64,000 nucleotides of DNA from an uncultured Methanomassiliicoccus sp. GTDB lineage: Archaea > Thermoplasmatota > Thermoplasmata > Methanomassiliicoccales > Methanomassiliicoccaceae. Below, piece by piece: positions 15,629-25,400 of this stretch. The position numbers and the translations under genes were made by a program. The DNA lies in NCBI GenBank assembly GCA_944319735.1, contig CALUEU010000004.1, positions 102,858-166,857 of the forward strand, written 5' to 3'. Below the pieces are notes generated by a model that was not told where the DNA came from, made no database searches, and saw only the letters and a list, made by a program, of their open reading frames with translations. Numbering within the stretch: the first letter of the stretch is position 1; each line of letters starts with the position of its first letter.

Positions 15629-18090
15629 TCAGATTTTGTACTTTTCTTTGCTGCTGGCTTCTTGGCAGCGGTTTTCTTTGCTGCTGGTTTTGCAGCTGCC
15701 TTTTTTGTAGTAGTCTTCTTTGCTGTGGTCTTCTTTGTAGTTTTTGTTTTAGCAGCCGTAGCTTTAGCAGCTGTACTTTTGGCTGCCGGCTTTTTCTCGG
15801 CGGTTTTCTTAGCCGGAGCTTTAGCTTTTTTAGCCTTCTCCTTCTTTTCCGGGCATTCCATGTTGGCACAGAATTTCCAGGACCTGCCGCCGTTTTTCAT
15901 CAGGATCATGGGAGAACCACAGGACTCACACTGCTCGTCTGTGCCCAGAAGCTGCCCCATCTGAGGAAGCGGATATGTCTGAGTACAATCAGGGTAGCTT
16001 GTGCAGCCCAGGAATCTCTTTCCGGCTCTGGAATAAATAATCCTCATGTCGCTGCCGCAGTTAGGGCATTTGGCAATGAAATTTTTCGCTCTGTTGGTTG
16101 CACACTCAGGGTCTATGCAGCTGAATGAAACGGGCTGTCCTCTGCGGATGACCTTTACCTTGGGGGCGCCGCATTCGCACGTTTCATTCAACGGCTGCAC
16201 CAATGCATTGGGAGGCATCGGATATGTCTGGTTGCAGTCCGGGTAATTGGAGCATCCAATGAACATTTTTCCCAGTCTTGTGCGTATGGTTTTGAGATCC
16301 CCCTCACACGAAGGGCATTTGCCGATGTAATGCTGAGCTTCAAGAGCTTTCTTGATTTCAGTACCTATCTGGTTCCTGTTTCTTTCTAATGTCTCCAAGG
16401 CATTGGAAAGCATTTCCTGTGATTCCTCGACAACACTGTCCAGAGTCTTGCTTCCGTGAGCAATTTCATCCATATCCTCTTCAAGCTTGGCAGTCATTTT
16501 CGGGTCTGTGACGATATGGGCATGTTTGTTCAGCGCCTCGATGACTGCTATTCCGCTTGCTGTCGGAATCAGATCATTGCCTTCAGCATACTTTCTGTCA
16601 TACAGCTTTTGAATGATGTCATGCCTCGTGGACTTTGTTCCCAGCCCTAAGCGTTCCATTTCCTGGATTAAGCTTCCCTGGGAATATCTCCGCGGTGGCT
16701 GAGTCATCTTTTTCTCCAATTCTACTGATAAAACATTAACATCCGCCCCGATCATCAGTTCGGGAAGATCAATCTCGGTAGTCTTCAGATATGGATAGTA
16801 TTTTTTCCATCCCTGGAAGATCAGCTTGTATCCTTTGGATGAGAACTTTTCATTCTTGATGCTGATGACTGCCGATGACACTTCAGCTTTGGCAGGAGGA
16901 GCCACGGTGGCCAGGAATCTCCTTGCTATCAGTTCGTACAGGGTCCATTTGTCACCCTTGAGCTGTTTTTTAGTGGCAGCTTCTGTGGGGTAGATTGGAG
17001 GGTGGTCTGTAGTCTGCACTTTACCCTTGGACGGTCTGATTTTTTCCTGTTTAAGCAGTTCTTCCGCCTCTGCTTTAAACTCAGAGTCCTTGAGTTTTTC
17101 CAAAATTCTTCTCAGACCCAGAGACTGAGGATAGACGGTATTGTCTGTTCTCGGGTATGAGATGTATCCTGCAGTATAGAGATCCTCTGCAATCTTCATC
17201 GCACGGGATGCAGGGAACCCGAGCTTGTTGGCTTCCATCAGCATCATGGTGGTGTTGAAAGGCGGCAGGGGATACTCGTCTTTTTCATTTTTCTCATACT
17301 TCAAAACTTTTCCGAGTTCCACTCCCTGGCATGCATCCAGTGCCTTCTGTGCATCAATATCGCTGTGGAAGGGGTTGTTGACATGCTCTCCTTTGAATTC
17401 TGTACCGTCTTCAAACCTTGCATTAATGTTCCAGTACGGTTGAGGCACGAATTCTTCAATCTCCTTATGCCTTTCTACGATCAATGCCAGAGTCGGGCTC
17501 TGCACCCTTCCCACGGATAAAAAGCTGCTTCCTCCCTGCCCGGAGGACATAGAAATGAACCTTGTCAGCACTGCACCCCAGGCCAGGTCTATCTTCTGCC
17601 TGCATTCTGCAGAGTCTGCCAATTTTATGTCCGGAGCTGTGAGATCATCAAATGCTGTATCAATTTCCAGCTTGGTGAATGCGCTGAACCTTGCTCTCTT
17701 TATCTCTTTTCCTTCTGTGTCCAGCAGCCTCACGGCTTCCATGCCGATGAGCTCTCCTTCCCTGTCATAGTCAGTAGCGATAATTATCTCATCGGCTTCG
17801 ATGGATAGGTCTCTCAGGGCGCCTACAATGCTGTGGGCGCTGATATTCTTTACAGGTTCAGCATAAATGAGGTCTGAAAGTTCAACTTCTGACCAATTGT
17901 TGAGATTTTCTGGATAGTCCAGCTCAATTATATGCCCCCTCAGCCCGATAATGAAAGTCGGTCCCGACTCTCCCTCGAACTGAAAAACTGAAACTTTGTT
18001 CACAGACGTCCTTTTTGACGTTCCTTGTGAAAGTATGACCGCGATTCTTGCCGCTGCGTCACTCTTTTCTGATATAATGAGCCGACTCAT
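15610..18090 (-). CDS. topA: DNA topoisomerase I (type IA)
   Basis: An 826-residue enzyme that relaxes negative supercoils by a single-strand nick through a tyrosine link. It has the N-terminal Toprim domain (MSRLIISEKSDAAARIA; acidic DYDREGELIG), the active-site tyrosine in YISYPRTDNTVYP, and four C-terminal zinc ribbons in the region of about residues 580-745 (CPSC, CECG, CPNC and CESC starts). After these comes a tail of about 75 residues made almost only of Lys, Ala, Thr and Pro (KK, AAK and PAAKK repeats), like histone H1, likely to grip DNA non-specifically. The start MSRLIISEK is standard. Confidence 0.96.
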   Translation of the reverse strand: MSRLIISEKSDAAARIAVILSQGTSKRTSVNKVSVFQFEGESGPTFIIGLRGHIIELDYPENLNNWSEVELSDLIYAEPVKNISAHSIVGALRDLSIEADEIIIATDYDREGELIGMEAVRLLDTEGKEIKRARFSAFTKLEIDTAFDDLTAPDIKLADSAECRQKIDLAWGAVLTRFISMSSGQGGSSFLSVGRVQSPTLALIVERHKEIEEFVPQPYWNINARFEDGTEFKGEHVNNPFHSDIDAQKALDACQGVELGKVLKYEKNEKDEYPLPPFNTTMMLMEANKLGFPASRAMKIAEDLYTAGYISYPRTDNTVYPQSLGLRRILEKLKDSEFKAEAEELLKQEKIRPSKGKVQTTDHPPIYPTEAATKKQLKGDKWTLYELIARRFLATVAPPAKAEVSSAVISIKNEKFSSKGYKLIFQGWKKYYPYLKTTEIDLPELMIGADVNVLSVELEKKMTQPPRRYSQGSLIQEMERLGLGTKSTRHDIIQKLYDRKYAEGNDLIPTASGIAVIEALNKHAHIVTDPKMTAKLEEDMDEIAHGSKTLDSVVEESQEMLSNALETLERNRNQIGTEIKKALEAQHYIGKCPSCEGDLKTIRTRLGKMFIGCSNYPDCNQTYPMPPNALVQPLNETCECGAPKVKVIRRGQPVSFSCIDPECATNRAKNFIAKCPNCGSDMRIIYSRAGKRFLGCTSYPDCTQTYPLPQMGQLLGTDEQCESCGSPMILMKNGGRSWKFCANMECPEKKEKAKKAKAPAKKTAEKKPAAKSTAAKATAAKTKTTKKTTAKKTTTKKAAAKPAAKKTAAKKPAAKKSTKSEKDQPK

Positions 18091-18138
18091 GCGATGTGTT
18101 CAAAGAGAAAAGGGTATAAAAAAAGTGTTATGATTTTC

Positions 18139-18597
18139 CTAGTGGGAATGAGAGTGAACGTGCTTATGATCATCCTCTTCACTATGGCTCAGGGAACCTG
18201 ATGTCATGGTAAGCTTGCTGAAAACTACACCCTTGATTGCACCGATCTCATCTGCTAGGTGCGTGACATTCTTCACCTTTCCCCAGACAATCAATACTTC
18301 CAAACACTGATCCTTGTTCAGATGCACATGAATTGTCGAAGATATGCTAAGGTGCTTAGCATGCTGAATTTCCATCAGCCGTTCCTGCGTATAGCTCACA
18401 TTATGATCATACACTATTGTGATTGTGCCTACCACTTCTGATTCGCTATCTTTCCAGCGGTCTTCTACAAGAGCGTCTCTTATAAGATCGCGTATAGCTT
18501 CAGATCTTGCTGTGTATCCCTTGTTGTTTACAAGCAGGTCAAACTCCTCTAAAAGATCAGGTTCGAGTGACATGCTTATTCTTACGACCTTATCCAT
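18139..18597 (-). CDS. nikR: Nickel-responsive transcriptional regulator NikR
   Basis: A 152-residue ribbon-helix-helix repressor. The N-terminal RHH domain (VVRISMSLEPDLLEEFDLLV, then ARSEAIRDLIRDAL) is followed by the ACT-like nickel domain with HVHLNKDQCLEVLIVWG, which carries His and Cys ligands of the square-planar nickel site. The C-terminus is His-rich (DDHKHVHSHSH), longer than usual and probably a nickel-binding tail. Nickel control fits a methanogen, which needs it for F430 and hydrogenases. Two palindromes lie upstream and may be its operators. Confidence 0.95.
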   Translation of the reverse strand: MDKVVRISMSLEPDLLEEFDLLVNNKGYTARSEAIRDLIRDALVEDRWKDSESEVVGTITIVYDHNVSYTQERLMEIQHAKHLSISSTIHVHLNKDQCLEVLIVWGKVKNVTHLADEIGAIKGVVFSKLTMTSGSLSHSEEDDHKHVHSHSH

Positions 18598-18666
18598 TAT
18601 CTCTGTAATCAGACTTCACAGATATAATAATTGGGTTGTTATAATCAATCTGGATTGGAATTTGCA

Positions 18667-18689
18667 TACCTTTATGAAGGTAATATTAC
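18667..18689. promoter_or_regulatory. Overlapping palindromes upstream of nikR
   Basis: TACCTT/AAGGTA with a 4-nt spacer (18667-18682) and, sharing its end, the perfect palindrome GTAATATTAC (18680-18689). They lie 70-90 nt upstream of the nikR start beside an AT-rich TATATAAT stretch. They could be a binding site for NikR or another regulator; neither matches the enterobacterial NikR site. Confidence 0.35.
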
Positions 18690-19348
18690 AATTATATAAT
18701 AGCGAGTATCTATTGCGATAGAGTTTTTTGGTTTATATGTCCTATTGCAATGTTGGTTGTTTACTAATCTCCTGCTAATTATCTTTGTTTGTATTTTAAT
18801 ACTCTAGCAATATTGTTGATGAATACAATATCATTTAAATTCATGTCTTTTCTTTTAATTATACGATACTTTAAGCCAGATTATATAGAATACATACTCT
18901 TCTATCTATAATACCTATAACACTTTTAATTTATTTTCTATGCATGCTGGCTGTGTATTTATGTAATTATTTTTCATGTAGAAAAATTAGAAAAATAAAG
19001 CGCCCAGAACGATTGACTATTTATATGATTTCTCATTTCTTAAAAAAATTATATCATTTGACATGTATTTAGTAACAGCTTATATATACCACTACATCCT
19101 AATTAGACTTTTAAAGCACAATTCAAAGGGTGATATTAGGTACATTAGCCTCTGCAGGCTTCTGTTTCCTTATACTGAAAATATCGCTGATGAATTATCA
19201 GGCGGATCGCTTAAAAAACATGGCGATTCATCCTGTGAATGCGAAATTCAAAATCAACAAAAACGGTGGAATAATGGTCTTACAAATGCTCTCGCTTACC
19301 CATAATAGATTTAATGATAATTCTCGCTACTTGCGTTTACACTTGAGC

Positions 19349-19360
19349 GGGGGGGGGGGG
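19349..19360 (+). repeat. Poly-G tract of 12 upstream of giant adhesin
   Basis: Twelve consecutive G bases in an AT-rich leader, 75 nt before the adhesin's AGGAGG ribosome binding site. Length changes here would alter promoter spacing or leader structure rather than reading frame. It may be a contingency tract or a sequencing artefact (see findings). Confidence 0.8.
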
Positions 19361-19445
19361 TTCTGAATTCCCTCTCTGCAGAGAAAATATTAATCTCATT
19401 TCAAATTGAGTTTTCAAATGCATCTCATTCAATTCAGGAGGGATT

Positions 19446-22400
19446 ATCCTGAACAAATCTCAGATTTTTGCTACTGTTATTACGTTAGCAGTAGCTTTCA
19501 TGATGCTCGTAGTTCCTCTGAGCTCCTGCATCACAGACGGTGATGAATTATCACACGGTAACACAGGCATACTCGGCGTAGAATTTCCAAAAGAACCAGA
19601 AACACCAGTCACTCCTGAAAACTACAAGATTGTTTATCATGGTAATAATAATGAAGAAATCATTAAATCCTACAATGGGACATTTGCCTATGCTGCAAGG
19701 CTTCCAGATGGTTGGGAAGTGCCTGATAAAGTATTTGCAGGATGGAGTAAAAATCCAAATTCCACAAATCTCACAGATGTTGATTACCTAATATATGATG
19801 ATATCAAATATGATGAAGTGACTGGAATACCGATTGATGCAGACTCTTCTTCGATACCTGTCTTAAATCTATATGCTGTATGGATCACGCCTGCTGATGG
19901 GAAATTAAATACTGTATATCTGTCAGGAGATGGAGATGATACGGAAGATGGTAAAACTGAATCCACTGCTGTAAAAACTTTCGAAAAAGCATACTATTTG
20001 CTAGATCCAGATGGGACAACCACAACAAATCGAATTATTGTTATTGGAGATTATAAAATAACAAATAATGATGTTAAAAATGAATTAGAATTAGGGCACG
20101 AGGATGATGTTAAAAAAGCTACTATTTGTGGATACAACAATGAGTCTAAATTGTCTTTTAATAATCCTCCTGTCGGAAAAATCAACGTAAGCGTAGTTTT
20201 AAGGGACGACACTGTTTTTGAAAACATAACGTTTGATGGCAATTGTGTTCAAGCATTCATTTACTGCTATGGAAACAATCTTACTATGGGTGAAGATATA
20301 AAGTCTAGTAGTATTGGGGAAATGAGTGATTATGATAAAGAAACGTATGCCATACCTGCGGGATATCCCGCATTCACAATTCTTGGTGGATGCCATGGCA
20401 AAGATACTACTCTTAGTGTGAATGATAAAGTACAAAAATCTGAGATTTTAGATCCAAATAAACATATTAATAATGAATTAAAAATTAGATTAATAAGTGG
20501 AGATTATGGGAGGGTATCCGGATTTGGTCGCGGTTATGAACCTACATCCCCTACTAGTTTAGAATCACTTTGTCCAACATTAATTGTATATGGAACAACC
20601 AAAATAGGTACATTAGCTGCAGGACATTTGGATAGCAACGCTACAACAGGTGTCAATGATGATCAAAGTTTTAAGACTGCTAAAGTTTTTGTTAGGTCCA
20701 TCTCTGATAACGATGGTGTAAAACTATCACCACATATTGTAAATTTAGTAGGTGGAAATATTGGAAATAATAAAGAAAGTACATTTATTGGGGATGTAGA
20801 GATTTCAATATTTGATGGGACTATTGAAAATATATATGGGGCAGGATTAGGAAGAACTAAAGGTCAAATCGACGATGGAGAAAAAGCACCACAAACGTCT
20901 ATGGCTGGAAGTGTAACAATATATTTATGTGGCGGTGAGGTCACAAAAGATTTTTACGGCGGGGGTGCAGCTGCCGCATTGTCTTCTGCTTATGCTACTG
21001 CTATCAATTCTTCAATTAATATTGATTCAAAAACAAAAATTATAATTTCTGGTGGAGCTGTAAACGGAAATGTCTACGGCGGAGGATACGGTAATTCAAA
21101 ATATCTTGATGCAAACTATTACGACGATCCTAGATTAGGAAAAGTTTCAGCAGGAACTATTGTTGGAGACACATGTGTAGCTGTTTTAGGTGGAACCATC
21201 GGAACGTCAAATGATCCAACGTCAGGAAACATTTTTGGAGGAGGAAAGGGTGCCACTAACACTGACGATTCTGCTTCAGTTACTGGAGATACAACTGTAT
21301 TAATTTTTAATGGATCCATATTTGGAAGTGTTTACGGCGGAGGAGAAGGCATTGATAGTTATGAAAACATTGCTAAAGTTACAGACAACACCTCCATTTA
21401 TATTTTAAATGGAAATATATCTGAAAATGTGTATGGCGGAGGAAAAATCGGTGTTGTAGGCGGTCGTACAGATGTAGTGATAGCAGGTGGAATAATCGGT
21501 GACGAAACTCATGCTAACGAAACTGGCGTTTTTGGCGGAGGAGAAGGACATGTTGGATTTGAATGGGCAGGAAGCACCAATAGCACAAATGTTACTGTAA
21601 CTGGAAATAACCCGATCATCTATGGCAATATATACGGCGGTGGAAATTTAGGTCCGGTAGGAACTCTTGCGATAGATCAGACACGCAATAGAATATCATT
21701 GTCTGGAGGATCAGCAAACGTCACAATTTCATCAGGAAACATACATGGAAGTGTGTTTGGCGGAGGAAAAGGGCAGTATGATGAGATAGCCAATAACAAA
21801 CTTGTTTTGGGGGCTGTTCAATCTACAACAGTCAATATTTTAGGCGGTATAATACATGAAGTCACTTCCAGTGATAATTCCAAAACTAAAGGAAACGTCT
21901 ACGGTGGAGGAGAATTAGGTCTTGTCGGAAAACTAGATTTACCTAATGATGCCGGAACACCTAACGTAGAAGCAACTAACTTTACTAAAGGATCAGCAAA
22001 CGTCACAATTTCATCAGGAAACATACATGGAAGCGTCTATGGAGGAGGAAAGGGAGTAGACGGCGCTACTCTAGAGAAATATCAAGACACACCCCTAGTC
22101 ACAATTATTTTAGGTTCAGTAGCATCAACAACCCATGTAGAAATTTCAGGCGGAACAATCGGAACTGCAGATGACATTACAAACAAAATTTATGGTGGAA
22201 ATGTCTACGGCGGAGGAGAACTTGGAATTGTAGGAAACTACCAAGATAGTACAGTCGAAGGTAAGGATTACAGAACTTATGCTGGAGGAAACTCGGCAGT
22301 TATAATCAGTGGAGGAACTGTTCTAGACAGCGTTTACGGTGGAGGAACAGGAACTCTAAATAATGTCCTTGCAGGTGCTGTAGGCAATTCAAATACGCTC

Positions 22401-25400
22401 ATCTGTGGAAATACATCAATACACAATTCAGTCTACGGCGGAGGAGCATATGCACTTTCAGGTGATGTTAAGATAGACAGATCTCCTAATTCAGAGGGTA
22501 ATGTAGATCCTAAGATTGTAAGCTCTGAAAATACTGCACAAACAAATGTGATTGTATTAGGAGGAACGATCGGAACTGATTCTAACCCAGGAAACATATT
22601 CGGAGGCGGATACGGTCCTAAAGCAGTCATAGCAGGTTCAACTCATGTTTACTTAGGAAAATCAAACGAGATGAGTGATGCACTCAAAGCTTTAATTAAT
22701 GGAGTAGTCCAGACTGACATAATCATCAAAGGTAGCGTCTACGGTGGAGGAGAAATGGGGTCGGTAGGGTTTATCGACCTTGCTTCAAGTGATAACGGTA
22801 ACTCATATCGTTTTAGTGAATCATATCAATCTAAAATTAATGAGACTGCCAATATATCTTCAAATGTATTCATAACTGGAAATGGGTCCAATAGCATTAT
22901 CATAGGCAATGATAAGAACCTTTTTGAAAATACCAACGAAAGAATTGGAAATGTATATGGCGGTGGAAAAGGTGGAGATTTAACCATCAATGGTAAAACT
23001 TACAAAGGATATGCGATAGTTCATGGATCTTCTAACTTAACAATCACTGGAAAACAAGGCAATTCGATACATATTTATGGAGATGTCTTCGGTGGTGGAC
23101 AAGGCATTGATGCAGTTAAGCAGCCGGGAAATACAGAAGCAATCTTGTATGCAGCTGTTACTCAGTCATCTAACATCAGCATATTTGATGTTAATATTTA
23201 TCATAATGTCTACGGTGGAGGAGAACTCAGCATAGTTGGATGGTACTATGATGATAATAAACTCAATGTTAATTCAGAATCAAATACAAACAAGGACTAC
23301 AGACACTTCACCGGAGGCCCTTCGGTAGTAATCATTTCAGATTCAATAATCAATAAAAACGTCTACGGCGGAGGAACTGGAACTCCTGCAAACGCTCTCT
23401 CAGGAGCAGTAGGCAAAACAACAGTAATCATCAGCGATTCATCAGCGATTAATCTTGAAACAGAAATCAATGGAAACATCTACGGTGGAGGAGCTTACAG
23501 TATTGTAGGAAACTTCACAGTTGACAGGACGTCGGGTGCAGATGGAACAGTAATTCCTAAGATCGTAAGTTCAACAAATGATTCAGAATCAAATGTAATC
23601 GTATTAGGAGGAACGATCGGATCAAAATCAGACTCTGGTTCGGGAAACATATTCGGAGGCGGATACGGTCCTAAAGCAGTCATAGCAGGTTCAACTCATG
23701 TTTACTTAGGAAAGTCAGAAGGGATGAATACTGAACTCAAGACTTTGATTAATAGAATAACTCAGACTGATATAACAATCAACGGCAGCGTCTACGGCGG
23801 AGGGGAGATGGGAGCAGTAGGATTCGAATATTATGAAGGCGAAACTATTGCTAGTGTGATTAATGGAATCTCCTCAAACGTTGTGATAACTTCTGATTCT
23901 AAATCAATAAAAGTCAACGGAAATGTCTACGGCGGAGGAAAAGGCTGGGACTTAGAAGTTATCAAAGATGGTAATAATGTTACAGGCACCAATGAAATAA
24001 AGCCTGGTAAAGACGTACAAGACAGTTCAACAGTTCTTCATGGATACGCGATAGTTCACGGAAACACAGTTGTGAATATTTCTGGTGAGAATATAATCAT
24101 AGACAAATGCGTCTACGGCGGAGGAGAGGGAGTTCTGCTTGACGGAGCGATAATCACCACACCTGGTGATAATTATGGAGAAATAGATTATGAAAAAGTT
24201 CTCGGAAGCCTGCCTTATGGACAAGTCACAGGAAATAATGATGCTGGAGCATCAGTAACAATCAATGGTGCAAATATTCATGAAAATGTCTACGGCGGAG
24301 GAAATACAGGTTTAATTGGAACATATACAAAAACCTCTCAAGACGATAACAAATATGCTGTGGTTTACACAGGAAAGCCGGTATCAGTAATTATAACGAA
24401 TGCAACAATCGGTGTTGAAGATGCTTCAGGACATATTTCTCAGAATGGCGGAGATGATCTCACAACAGGAAATGTCTTCGGAGCAGGAAAGGGAAATGAC
24501 GAAGGCACTCTCTTAGGCGCTGTAGGAAAATCAACAGTCACAATCATTAATTCACATATTGTAAAAGTTACAGAAGGCAGTGATGAAAAAGCAAAAGCTC
24601 TTTCAGGCCATGTCTACGGCGGAGGGGACTATGGAATTGTAGGAAGCTCTGTAAATGTTCAAGTAAATCTGAACTATAATTATGACACTGGTAGTTATAA
24701 TCCATTTGAAGCTCATAAAGTAATTAATTACATAACGATAAAAGACATTATAACAGTCTTAATTTCAGGAACTTCAAAAATAGACGGAAATGTATACGGT
24801 GGAGGAAAGGGAACATTTGATTCCCACACTCCAGAAGGAGGAGTGATAATTGATCCTTCGAATCCTGATGAAGGTCTGATTGAACCTACAATGAGTGCAG
24901 GATACGGAACAGTCTATGGTTCCGTCAAAGTAACAATGTCGGGAGGAACAGTCTCAGGCAATGTATACGGAGGAGGCAAAGGTTCTCTCAATGAAACCGG
25001 TGTTGATGGAACTAAGAATGAAAACATTCTCAACAGCATTCCCTATGGTCAGATTACTGGGCTTGATTCCTCAAAAATGTCACCGCCTGTAACAAATGAG
25101 CAGATATCAACACCTAGCATCGCAGCATCAGTCCTTATTTCAGGAGGTACTGTAAAAGGCAGTGTCTTCGGCGGAGGACAGTTAGGCATCTTAGGTACTT
25201 TTAATAAAGATACAGGGTACTTTAACGGAAAAGACTCACTCGTTGTTATTTTCTCAGCAGACAACAGTAATGTCAAAGTAGAATGCAGTGTCTTCGGCGG
25301 AGGAGAAGGATCATCATCAAGCGCCATTTCAGGCATAGTAAACAACACAACAGTAATCATCGGAAAAGGTGCAGTGATCGGAAAGAATGCAGGTGCTGAT

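Larger units (their letters stand above)
18598..19445. other. Long intergenic region before giant adhesin
   Basis: About 850 nt, very AT-rich in its left part. Two overlapping rightward frames of 78-80 codons lie at about 19063-19366; neither has a ribosome binding site or a recognised family. A remnant of a lost gene is possible around 19130-19310, where base composition is less AT-rich. The region also holds a 12-G run (19349-19360) and the promoter and leader of the giant gene. Confidence 0.4.

Noticed and set aside
15662..15964. A 100-codon hydrophobic frame opposite the topoisomerase tail
   Set aside because: It is the complement of the Lys/Ala repeat region, which automatically gives Phe/Ala/Val-rich frames.
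19063..19366. Overlapping 78-80 codon frames before the giant adhesin
   Set aside because: No ribosome binding site, no recognised family, and the two frames compete for the same DNA; kept only as a note on a possible remnant.
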